In this document: piece after piece, positions 8,746-16,805 of the stretch
Position numbering within the stretch: position 1 is the first letter of the stretch
Layout of the letters: each line of letters opens with the position of its first letter
DNA from: Eubacteriaceae bacterium
Lineage (GTDB): Bacteria; Bacillota; Clostridia; Eubacteriales; Eubacteriaceae
Assembly: GCA_012522805.1 (NCBI GenBank)
Contig: JAAYJS010000031.1
Location: 1-64,000, forward strand
Direction: 5' to 3'
DNA: 64,000 bases
Notes under the pieces: generated by a model
Told to the model about the DNA's origin: nothing
Database searches by the model: none
The model's input: the letters and a program-made list of their open reading frames with translations, nothing else
Translations under genes and position numbers: made by a program

Positions 8746-10044
8746 TTATTTTTTTCTAGCATGTGCAAGTTCCATGCGACGTTCTTTTGTGATGGAAAGC
8801 CATATTAGAGTTACAATAATACCGATAACACCCATGGCGGTTAAGTAAGTAAAGAAATATTTGTAACCTGTTACGCCTGGGAACTTATCCAGTAAAGGAC
8901 CGGCAACCAATGGTGCGAAGAATTCAGCACTGTATCCTAAAGGACAGACAATTGAGGTGACGGTTCCGGTCATTTCTAAGGAGTAGTCTCCTTCTTCAAG
9001 AATAGCGTAGTGGAGGGATTGTATACCGTACATAACCGTGTAAAGACTGACAGCACAAATTACAACGATCCATATCAAAGAAGCTTTACCAGGTGTAATC
9101 GTGATGCCGAGGATGCTCAAAGTTAAGATGATAAAACAGATTAACAGGATCTTGGAGCTACCGAATTTATCAGCAGCAAAACCTGCAGTAAAACTACCGA
9201 TGGGGCGCATATATTGTGAAAAGATCGAAAAGAATGCGCCTAAAGTTGCAGTTGCACCAAACACCTGTGTGGTGTAAGGAGTAAAATAAAAATAGCTTAT
9301 AATTACAGTATAAGATGTAAATATAATTGCAACGACCAACCATGTTGTGGGCATCTTGAGCGCTTTTTTAAGCACCGGTACATTGACAAAAGATTGCCCT
9401 TTTACATTTTTAGATTCAAAAGGATCTTTAAAACGGATCCAGAGTAGAACACCTAAAAGAATATGTATTGCTGCATAACCGGCAATGATGGCTGATAAAC
9501 CTACTTTATCTGAAGCAATTCTAGAGAGGTATGAAAACAATGCAAGCATTGCGGTTGCTTGTACAATATTTACAATGCCTCGTCCTCCTTCAAATAAACC
9601 AAAAGCACGTCCTTGCTCATTAGAACTGGCAATCGTACGAATGGCTTTAACCAAAGCGTTCCAAAAGGTCATAATAGTGGTGATACCCCATACTGCATGA
9701 ATGAGTAAAACAACAGGATAAGGGGGGTAGAACAATAAAATAAGAGCTAAAATACCGGTAACCATAAGAGAAAAGGTCATGAGCTTTCGAGTGGAGAAAC
9801 GGTCCGCCATAAATCCACCCATGATGTAACCGGGAATAGCAAATAAGCCGTAAACACTGCCTAAAGTACCCATCTGGGTATTGGTTAGGTTAAAATGTAA
9901 AACAAATGTGTCATAGTAGTATGCTTTGAAATAAGGAAGCGCGTAAATCATGGCACCGGAAATAATCAAGATGATTAAGGTACCCATATTTTTTTTCAAT
10001 TTGCCTTCTTCTACAATTTCAGTTGTTGTAATGTTGTCGTTCAT
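8746..10044 (-). CDS. MFS transporter
   Basis: Twelve-helix major facilitator protein of 432 aa. The loop between helices 2 and 3 reads GGFMADRFSTRK, the MFS signature A-like motif, and a related sequence GFAADKFGSSK appears in the second half. An ATG with AAAGGA upstream supports the start. It is in the leftward operon 26 bp before the MttB-family gene, so it probably imports the methylated substrate. The family assignment is firm; the substrate is inferred from context only. Confidence 0.9.
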   Translation of the reverse strand: MNDNITTTEIVEEGKLKKNMGTLIILIISGAMIYALPYFKAYYYDTFVLHFNLTNTQMGTLGSVYGLFAIPGYIMGGFMADRFSTRKLMTFSLMVTGILALILLFYPPYPVVLLIHAVWGITTIMTFWNALVKAIRTIASSNEQGRAFGLFEGGRGIVNIVQATAMLALFSYLSRIASDKVGLSAIIAGYAAIHILLGVLLWIRFKDPFESKNVKGQSFVNVPVLKKALKMPTTWLVVAIIFTSYTVIISYFYFTPYTTQVFGATATLGAFFSIFSQYMRPIGSFTAGFAADKFGSSKILLICFIILTLSILGITITPGKASLIWIVVICAVSLYTVMYGIQSLHYAILEEGDYSLEMTGTVTSIVCPLGYSAEFFAPLVAGPLLDKFPGVTGYKYFFTYLTAMGVIGIIVTLIWLSITKERRMELAHARKK

Positions 10045-10072
10045 TAGTCAATCCTTTTCTTTAGTTCAATAT

Positions 10073-11167
10073 TTATACAGAAATGATGGAATCCTCGAAT
10101 TTTTTAGAAGTTTTTGTAAAACTATGGTATCCGTCTTTAGTAACGAGAATGTCGTCTTCTAAACGTACGCCACCGATACCTTCTAGGTAAATACCTGGTT
10201 CGATGGTAAAGGTCATACCTTCCTCTAATACCAAGTCGTTGGTTGGAGTGATATAGGGTTCTTCGTGAACACTAAGCCCTAAACCGTGCCCTGTTCGATG
10301 TAAGAAAAATTCCCCATAACCTTTTTCTGTTATATAATCGCGAGCTGCTTTGTCGATTTCACATGCCTTAACACCGGGTTTTACTTTAGCGACTGCTGCT
10401 TGATTAGCACCTAAGACGATATTGTAGATTTCTTCAAGCTTTGGATCGATATCAGAACCCAAGAAAAGACAACGTGTAATATCGGACCAGTAATACTGGT
10501 AGTAGGCGCAGAAATCCATTAAAATAATATCGTTTTCTTTAAAGGAGTAGTCGCCGGAAACACCATGAGGATTAGCAGAGTTGGCGGCACCTAGAGCAAG
10601 AATAATAAATTCATCTGTGATGACTCCAGGAATTTTTGCCATAAAAGAGTAAAGCATTAAAAGAAGTTCTTTTTCTGTCATGCCGGGCTTAATTTTGGTA
10701 CGGACGTAAGCGATTGCATCGTCTACAATATCAGCGGCCTTTTGCATTAAAGCGATTTCCGCATCATCTTTAAACATGCGCATTTTATGGAAAATCGTAC
10801 CGATATCTTCAATCTTAGTAACAGCTTCAGAAAGCACATCGCCGATTTTCATCGAAAAGTAATCTTTATCAATGAATAGTTCATTTCCCTTTATAACGCT
10901 TTTAATAGCTTCCAGTGGGCCGTCTTCATCTGTATAGGTTACATCCTCTATACGTCCTTTCATGCAATTGGTATCCACTGTAGGGTTAATCATTTTGCAA
11001 TATTTTTGTTCAGCGTTTAAATAAAGACCGTAAAAACGTTCATAAGGTATGATGTGAATACCTGTCAAATAATTGATCGTCTCGGGAGTTCCGATGATCA
11101 CTTCCTTTTTTTCTTCTTGGTTCAGCATTTCATATGCTTTTTCCCGTCTTTTAACAAAATGATTCAT
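10073..11167 (-). CDS. M24-family metallopeptidase (Xaa-Pro peptidase/creatinase-like)
   Basis: 364-aa pita-bread-fold protein with an N-terminal creatinase/prolidase domain (about 1-125) and a catalytic M24 domain. Candidate metal ligands are all present: Asp pair in ILMDFCAYYQYYWSDIT, His in HRTGHGLGLSVHEEP, Glu in FTIEPGIYLEG and Glu in GVRLEDDI. That favours an active metallo-aminopeptidase or Xaa-Pro dipeptidase. The same fold also covers creatinase, which needs no metal. AAAGGAG precedes the ATG. In a betaine-demethylation operon it may release or process a proline- or N-methyl-amino-acid-containing substrate, but that is inference. Confidence 0.88.
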   Translation of the reverse strand: MNHFVKRREKAYEMLNQEEKKEVIIGTPETINYLTGIHIIPYERFYGLYLNAEQKYCKMINPTVDTNCMKGRIEDVTYTDEDGPLEAIKSVIKGNELFIDKDYFSMKIGDVLSEAVTKIEDIGTIFHKMRMFKDDAEIALMQKAADIVDDAIAYVRTKIKPGMTEKELLLMLYSFMAKIPGVITDEFIILALGAANSANPHGVSGDYSFKENDIILMDFCAYYQYYWSDITRCLFLGSDIDPKLEEIYNIVLGANQAAVAKVKPGVKACEIDKAARDYITEKGYGEFFLHRTGHGLGLSVHEEPYITPTNDLVLEEGMTFTIEPGIYLEGIGGVRLEDDILVTKDGYHSFTKTSKKFEDSIISV

Positions 11168-11269
11168 AATTTCTCCTTTGCTCTATGCATGTTTTATATT
11201 TGCGGACAAGAAAATATAGCCCTAGGGCTATATCTTCTTGAAAGCGCATGGAATCAATAAGCTCTATTA

Positions 11270-11890
11270 TTAAATGATTTCTTTTGCTTTTAATGCAGCC
11301 GTGGATGCATCTGCTGAATAAATAGCATTGATCCTTTCGGCATAAGCCGGTGTTAATGGAGCACCCCCCACCATATATTTTGCTTCAATGCCTGCATCCT
11401 GACAAGCTTTGATAATGTCCTCCATATGAGCCATGGTGGTGGTTAACATGGCAGACATCGCAACAATATCTGCATTGTTTTCTTTTGCTTTTTCAACAAA
11501 TTCTTCCTTTGCAGTATCCACGCCTAAATTGACGACTTTGAAGCCGGCACTTTCTAGCATCATGACCACAAGGTTCTTACCAATATCGTGCAAGTCCCCC
11601 TTAACTGTTCCGATAACAACAGTACCTAAATTATGGATTTCCGAATCCGAAATTAATGGTTTAACAATATCCATACCGGCATTCATTGAGCGAGAAGCCA
11701 TTAAAACTTCAGGTACAAACATTTCGCTTTTTGCAAATTTTTCACCGACAATAGCCATGCCTTCTAATAAACCTTTATTTATTATATTCGTAGCATCTTC
11801 GCCTGCCTTTAAAGCATTATTGATTTCATTGATGACATCGTCTTCTTTACCATCAACCACAAATTGGCTGATTCTTTCATAAGTACTCAT
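11270..11890 (-). CDS. second corrinoid protein of the operon
   Basis: 206-aa cobamide-binding methyl carrier with the same plan as the product of 5815-6450: N-terminal helical cap, then GDLHDIGKNLVVMML with the cobalt-ligating His, and GGAPLTPAYAERI near the end. It is clearly diverged from the other carrier, so the two probably serve different methyltransferases. AAAAGGAG precedes the ATG. It is the second gene of the operon, directly after the cyclodeaminase-like gene. Confidence 0.93.
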   Translation of the reverse strand: MSTYERISQFVVDGKEDDVINEINNALKAGEDATNIINKGLLEGMAIVGEKFAKSEMFVPEVLMASRSMNAGMDIVKPLISDSEIHNLGTVVIGTVKGDLHDIGKNLVVMMLESAGFKVVNLGVDTAKEEFVEKAKENNADIVAMSAMLTTTMAHMEDIIKACQDAGIEAKYMVGGAPLTPAYAERINAIYSADASTAALKAKEII

Positions 11891-11944
11891 TACTACTCCT
11901 TTTATCTCTCATTTTTTTTTAATTAATTCATGCTATACTAAAAA

Positions 11945-12973
11945 TCAAAGAGGGAGCATTTTGCCAATTTTGTTATTAATAGCGATATCGAAAATGGCCT
12001 TTGCAATCGTAACATCGCAAACGGACATACCGATATTACTACACACAATTAACTCTTCGGCGCTTTCTCTTCCTTTTTTTAGACCTGCAACAATTTCTCC
12101 AGTTTGTGCATATACTTTTGGTAACCCTTTGTCCTTAGGAAAATAACCGTTTTGAGCGAAATATTCGTGTTCGTCATGGGAGTCGACGATATATTTGTCA
12201 GCACGATATTGTGTTTTAAGGTCAAAATAGGTGTTCATATCGCATGGAAGGATGGTTTGACCATTAGAGATCCAATCATCCTTTACAGCTGTTAAAGGTT
12301 CTTTCAAAATGATGGTAGCAGAGCTTAGAACTTCACAATTTTCTGCTACGACTTGGGCGTTGTCAGCTTTGATAATTTCTGCATCTATTTCCGGTTGAAC
12401 GAGTTTAATCAAATCGTCCATTCTGGATTCTACGATATCATAGATGTAGATTTTATCTAGATTTTTTAAAGTTTTGACGACAAAGCGCACATGTTCGATT
12501 CCCTGCACACCACACCCGTACATGCCAAAAGTTTTAGCATCAGGGTGAAGAGCAGCTGCAGCGATGACGGTTACGGCTGGGGTTCTCATAGCAGTAATCC
12601 ACGTACTATCCATAATAGCCATGGGCACACCCGAGAGAACGTCGTTTAATACAAACAAACCTGTTGTTTGTGGTAAATCATATTTTTTCGGATTGTTGGG
12701 ATAACATTCAATCCATTTACAACCACAGGCTTTCATTTTTGGAACATAAGCGGGCATAGCGTGGAAGAAAACTTCCGGCCAAGGATGAACACCACCCTTA
12801 GCTGGCATTTCATAGTTTTGATGACCATGCTCTATCAAAGTATCTTCGATAATATCTAGGATTTCCTCTCTAGATAAACCGATATTTTCGCATTCATTTT
12901 TCGTAAGGTAAAGGGCTTCCTTTCCTAAATCTAAATGTTGTGCGATATATTCGCGATCTTGTTCAAAACTCAT
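11945..12973 (-). CDS. ornithine cyclodeaminase / mu-crystallin family protein
   Basis: 342-aa NAD(P)-dependent enzyme family. The nucleotide-binding turn reads FGMYGCGVQGIEH and is preceded by the family motif ITAMRTPAVTVIAA. The family includes ornithine cyclodeaminase, alanine dehydrogenase (archaeal), ketimine reductases and pyrroline-2-carboxylate reductases, so the exact reaction cannot be fixed. It is the first gene of the leftward operon, downstream of a sigma-54-type promoter, with CGGAGG before its ATG. Its position with an MttB-family methyltransferase suggests processing of the demethylated cyclic or N-alkyl amino acid, such as a proline-betaine product. Confidence 0.85.
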   Translation of the reverse strand: MSFEQDREYIAQHLDLGKEALYLTKNECENIGLSREEILDIIEDTLIEHGHQNYEMPAKGGVHPWPEVFFHAMPAYVPKMKACGCKWIECYPNNPKKYDLPQTTGLFVLNDVLSGVPMAIMDSTWITAMRTPAVTVIAAAALHPDAKTFGMYGCGVQGIEHVRFVVKTLKNLDKIYIYDIVESRMDDLIKLVQPEIDAEIIKADNAQVVAENCEVLSSATIILKEPLTAVKDDWISNGQTILPCDMNTYFDLKTQYRADKYIVDSHDEHEYFAQNGYFPKDKGLPKVYAQTGEIVAGLKKGRESAEELIVCSNIGMSVCDVTIAKAIFDIAINNKIGKMLPL

Positions 12974-13029
12974 TGATGGACCTCCGTAGTTAAAGATTTA
13001 TTTGCGACACTATATTACATAGCATTGAT

Positions 13030-13046
13030 ATGCATAAAACATGCCA
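13030..13046 (-). promoter_or_regulatory. sigma-54-type promoter of the leftward operon
   Basis: On the minus strand TGGCAT-GTTTT-ATGCA puts GG and GC exactly 10 nt apart, the -24/-12 geometry. The -12 box differs from TTGCA by one base. Predicted transcription begins about 46 nt before the ATG at 12973. A cognate activator is encoded at 16806-18575. Confidence 0.65.
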
Positions 13047-13124
13047 AAATAATGATTTTTAAGAAATATAAAAATATGCAAAAAAATCCTCTGAAAAAGC
13101 TAAAAACACTTAAAAATAGTTGAA

Positions 13125-13136
13125 TTAAGCGCTTAA
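13125..13136. promoter_or_regulatory. candidate enhancer palindrome
   Basis: Perfect dyad TTAAGCGCTTAA, the only strong GC-containing palindrome in the AT-rich divergent region. A Fis-type helix-turn-helix activator would bind such a site as a dimer. No second copy was found, so the assignment is tentative. Confidence 0.3.
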
Positions 13137-13384
13137 CTAGATGTTAATATTAAAGAAAAGATCAAGCTCTATAAAAAATAGACCGAAGACATTGGCACTA
13201 AAACTTCAAAAAAGAAAAAAATGTCAAAAAATGAAAAATAAATATACGATATTTTTACACAACAATATTTTCTCTCTATCTTCACTCACAATTATTCAGA
13301 AAAAAATGTAAATATTAAGTTTTAACGATAAGGAATTCCTTGATAATTGAATAATAAGAAAAAACTGATATCACATAGTAACTC

Positions 13385-13400
13385 TGGCATAACAATTGCT
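13385..13400 (+). promoter_or_regulatory. sigma-54-type promoter of the rightward operon
   Basis: TGGCAT-AACAA-TTGCT has GG (13386-13387) and GC (13398-13399) separated by 10 nt, matching the -24/-12 consensus except for one base. Transcription would start near 13411, giving a leader of about 70 nt. Confidence 0.75.
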
Positions 13401-13479
13401 TTTAATCTTATTAAAGATGTTTGCGATCTATATTACTATTCGATTTTTGTAAGATTCGATTTGATTAAAGGAGAAGCAA

Positions 13480-14934
13480 ATGGATAATTGGAGTCATCAT
13501 ACGACGAGAAGACAATTGGGCATTGAAGTATTGGATAAAGAACAATGCGCAATGATTCATCAAGCTGTTCTAGAAGTATTGAAAGAGGTTGGAGTAGAAA
13601 TTCACAACGAGCGTGCTCTAGAGATTCTAAAAAAAGCAGGTGCCTTTGTAGAAGGTAAGAGAGCTCGTTTTGCACCGGCAATGGTTGAAAAAGCTATTCG
13701 GTCTGCACCTTCACAAGTAACTTTATATGCTCAAGATATGAGTTCTAAAATGATTTTAGGCGGAAGAAGATTTTACTATGGTCCTGGACCTACAGTTATT
13801 AATACTCTAGATCCTTATACCGGAGAAAGAAAAATTCCACACTATCAGGATACCTGTAATGCAGTTAAAGTAATGGATGCATTGCCAAATATCGACTATT
13901 TAATGGATTTTGGTACTATTGACGATGTCGAAACACAGGTCTTGGACGTTTATTGTTTTAGGGCTATGTATGAAAATTCAAGAAAACCGATTGTACACTG
14001 GGCTTACAACCGTGAAAATGCACAAGCCATGATCGATATGGGTTCCAAAATTCGTGGCAGTGTTGAAGAGTTACAAAAATATCCATTTTTTACCATTTAT
14101 TCTGAGCCTATTACGCCCTTGGTTCATGAAAATGAAGGCTTAGATGTCATGATGACAATGGCAGAGCACGGTTTACCCTTTGTGTATACCTCTGCAGCTC
14201 AAGCAGGGATGACCTCTCCGGTTACCCTAGCAGGAACCATTGTTATCCAACTAGCAGAATCTTTAAGTGGCTTGGTTATCAATCAATTAATTAATGAAGG
14301 CTCCCCCTACATTATGGGTGGTGTCATCACTGTTGTTGATATGGCATCAATGCAAATTACTTACGGATCTCCAGAATTTAACGTGATGTCTGGCGGTTTG
14401 GCAAGTATGTCTAGTTTCTACGATCTACCTGTTTTCACAACAGCTGGTTGCTCTGATTCTAAAGCATTAGATCAACAAAGTGGTATCGATATGGCGACTA
14501 GTATCTTAATGTCTGCATTGTACGGTGGTAATCTAATTCATGATGTTGGTTACATGGAGTCTGGATTATTAACATCTACAGAAGCGATGGTTATTGCTGA
14601 CGATATAATCGGACAAACAAAACAAATTATTCGTGGTATCGAAGTGACCGATGAAAGCTTGGCGGTGGATGTCATTAAAAAAGTAGGACCCGGTGGTAAC
14701 TTCTTAGCGGAACGCTCTACTTACGATAAATTTAAAACCGAATGGTGGTTCCCAACCGTGTTTAACAGAAAAGTTTATGCTAATTGGGAAGCAGATGGTA
14801 AACCGGAATTAAGAGATATTGCCAACGCAAAAGTTAGAAACATTCTTGAAAATCACAAAACACCAGAATTTGATATCGATGTTAAAGAAGAATGCGATCA
14901 AGTGTTGAAAGACTTGATAGAGACTTATAAATAG
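13480..14934 (+). CDS. MttB-superfamily methyltransferase (glycine-betaine type, non-pyrrolysine)
   Basis: 484-aa member of the trimethylamine methyltransferase family without an in-frame amber codon. Family features include RRFYYGPGPTVINTLDPYTG, HWAYNRENAQAM, AAQAGMTSPVTLAG, GSPEFNVMSGG and GGNFLAERSTYDKFKTEWW. It has diverged from the MttB-family protein at 7286-8719. AAAGGAGA precedes the ATG. It is the first rightward gene and is followed by a BCCT transporter, so glycine betaine or a related betaine is the likely substrate. No corrinoid protein is adjacent on this strand, so it probably shares the carriers made by the divergent operon. Confidence 0.92.
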   Translation: MDNWSHHTTRRQLGIEVLDKEQCAMIHQAVLEVLKEVGVEIHNERALEILKKAGAFVEGKRARFAPAMVEKAIRSAPSQVTLYAQDMSSKMILGGRRFYYGPGPTVINTLDPYTGERKIPHYQDTCNAVKVMDALPNIDYLMDFGTIDDVETQVLDVYCFRAMYENSRKPIVHWAYNRENAQAMIDMGSKIRGSVEELQKYPFFTIYSEPITPLVHENEGLDVMMTMAEHGLPFVYTSAAQAGMTSPVTLAGTIVIQLAESLSGLVINQLINEGSPYIMGGVITVVDMASMQITYGSPEFNVMSGGLASMSSFYDLPVFTTAGCSDSKALDQQSGIDMATSILMSALYGGNLIHDVGYMESGLLTSTEAMVIADDIIGQTKQIIRGIEVTDESLAVDVIKKVGPGGNFLAERSTYDKFKTEWWFPTVFNRKVYANWEADGKPELRDIANAKVRNILENHKTPEFDIDVKEECDQVLKDLIETYK

Positions 14935-14945
14935 TTTTAAGGAAT

Positions 14946-14984
14946 AGCATGCCGGGTAAGCCTTGGAGGCTAACCCGGCATGCT
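14946..14984 (+). other. intercistronic hairpin between methyltransferase and transporter genes
   Basis: Perfect 12-bp arms AGCATGCCGGGT and ACCCGGCATGCT enclose a further short stem. No U-tract follows, so complete termination is unlikely. It may be an attenuator or an mRNA-processing/stability element that lowers transporter expression relative to the methyltransferase. Confidence 0.6.
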
Positions 14985-15069
14985 TCAAAATAAGTTTAAC
15001 TAATTTGGTTACCTAGCAAACTAACTACTGCTAGGCATCTCAATATGAAAGGTTTACAAGAGGGAAGAA

Positions 15070-16695
15070 ATGAAAGGAAAGAAAGAAAATAACAAAAAAT
15101 TCTTTGATATTGTTAACAAGTGGGTATTGTTTCCTTCAGGCGGTGCCTTAATCTTCTTTGTGTTATTGGGTGTTTTTATTCCAGAAACCTTTGCTGCCGG
15201 CGCGGATCACGCTTTGGGATTTGTCTTAAAGTATTTTACATGGTTTATTACACCAGCGTGTTTTGGCATGGTTATCTTCTGCTTATGGGCAGGCTTCAGC
15301 AAATATGGCAGTATTAAGCTAGGGGGTGCAGATGCCGAGCCGACTATGAGCAAACCGGTTTGGTTTGCTATTGCTCTAACTTCCGGGATTGCAGTTGGGA
15401 TCAACTACTATGGTGTTTACGAACCTTTGTCTTTTGCTTACAATCCTCCGGAGTTTTTAGGCGTTGCGGTTATGAGTGAAAGTGCCATACTCAATGCTTT
15501 AAAATACACATTCTTGCATTGGTGTTTCCACCCATATGCTATTTATACATCGGTAGGCATTTGCCTTGTGTTTTTAATCTACAATGCCAAGAAAGATTAT
15601 CGTGTATGCACGGCACTGTATCCGCTATTGGGTGATAAAACCTACGGACCCATTGGCAATTTTATAGATTCTTTGTCTATTTTTGCTATCATTGCAGGGA
15701 TCGGTACTTCCTTAGGGTTTGCAACCCTGCAAATAGCGAGAGGTTTAGACATCATCGTTGGATTTGAGAGTAATGCTTTTAGTTGGTTGGTAATTATTGG
15801 TTTGACCACCATTGTTTATACGATATCCAGTATTTCAGGATTGCATAAAGGGATTACTTACATCTCCAACTTAAATACAGTTCTATACTTTTTTGTATTG
15901 GTTTTTTCCTTTGTCGTTATAGATCCTATTGGCGTTGTTGAGTTAACCATAACTTCTATAGGTCAATATCTCAATCAATTTTTAGACATGTCTCTCTATT
16001 TGGATCCTATTATGAGAACAGGATGGGTTGGGGCCAATAACGTTTTCTTTAATACTTGGTGGATTGTTTTTGCTCCATTAATTGGTTTGTTTTTAGTAAA
16101 GTTAGCCTATGGAAGAACCATTCGGGAATTTGTAACCGTTAACCTAATTGCACCGGTAATTTTTTCTTTTGGATGGTTTGGCATCTTTGGTGGTGGCGCT
16201 ATAATTCTAGAAAAATTTCATGGTACGCAAATCGGTAAGGCGATTTCGGAAATTGGTTCTGATATGTCCTTATATGCGTTTTTCAACGAACTGCCAATAT
16301 CAAAACTAATGAATCCGATAGCATTACTGATTGTTATTTTGTCATTTATAACATTAGCAGAGTCCATGACAATGTCTATCGCTGCTATGACTCTTAAAGA
16401 ATTTAAAGATGAAACTGGGGAAGCAAGCCCGCCCAGAATTGTATCGGTTTTCTGGGGGGTAGTAATGGCGTTGGTAGCGTATGTCTTATTGATTACAGGA
16501 GGAACTGCAGCATTGCAAACTTCGAGTATTGTGTGTGGTTTACCTTTATGTGTGCTAATTGTTTTCATGATGGTCTCTCATTATAAAGCAATGAAGAGTC
16601 TTTATAAATTCGATATTTACAGCCGTGGTGATCTGAAAGTTTATGATACCGAAGAAAAGAGTAGATTGGAAGGTGTTTCACTCAAAGATTCTTAA
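15070..16695 (+). CDS. BCCT-family betaine/carnitine/choline transporter
   Basis: 541-aa membrane protein with about twelve hydrophobic segments. Family features include GINYYGVYEPL, the HWCFHPYAIY segment with the conserved Trp and the GIGTSLGFATLQIARGL stretch, as in BetP/OpuD-type carriers of quaternary ammonium compounds. The start has GAGGG upstream. It follows an MttB-family gene, which supports import of a betaine for demethylation rather than only osmoprotection. The preceding hairpin may tune its expression. Confidence 0.93.
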   Translation: MKGKKENNKKFFDIVNKWVLFPSGGALIFFVLLGVFIPETFAAGADHALGFVLKYFTWFITPACFGMVIFCLWAGFSKYGSIKLGGADAEPTMSKPVWFAIALTSGIAVGINYYGVYEPLSFAYNPPEFLGVAVMSESAILNALKYTFLHWCFHPYAIYTSVGICLVFLIYNAKKDYRVCTALYPLLGDKTYGPIGNFIDSLSIFAIIAGIGTSLGFATLQIARGLDIIVGFESNAFSWLVIIGLTTIVYTISSISGLHKGITYISNLNTVLYFFVLVFSFVVIDPIGVVELTITSIGQYLNQFLDMSLYLDPIMRTGWVGANNVFFNTWWIVFAPLIGLFLVKLAYGRTIREFVTVNLIAPVIFSFGWFGIFGGGAIILEKFHGTQIGKAISEIGSDMSLYAFFNELPISKLMNPIALLIVILSFITLAESMTMSIAAMTLKEFKDETGEASPPRIVSVFWGVVMALVAYVLLITGGTAALQTSSIVCGLPLCVLIVFMMVSHYKAMKSLYKFDIYSRGDLKVYDTEEKSRLEGVSLKDS

Positions 16696-16805
16696 TACAG
16701 GAACAGATCTTACTGTCCCATTAAAATGATTTTCTAAAATCATCGCATATCGTTGTATTTATAATTAAAGTGACTGGTTGGAATAAAAAAATTAAGGAGA
16801 ATTTT

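Larger units (their letters stand above)
12974..13479. promoter_or_regulatory. divergent control region
   Basis: 506 bp, very AT-rich with many A-tracts, separating the two divergent demethylase operons. It contains a sigma-54-type promoter at each end and a perfect 12-bp palindrome TTAAGCGCTTAA at 13125-13136, about 80 bp upstream of the leftward promoter and 250 bp upstream of the rightward one. Those distances suit an enhancer for the sigma-54 activator. No coding sequence is seen. Confidence 0.6.

Noticed and set aside
13193-13208. TGGCAC sequence in the divergent region as a third sigma-54 promoter
   Set aside because: No TTGC-type -12 element lies at the required spacing.
7286-14934. 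Pyrrolysine-type MttB genes
   Set aside because: Both MttB-family frames are open end to end with no in-frame TAG, so they are non-pyrrolysine members.
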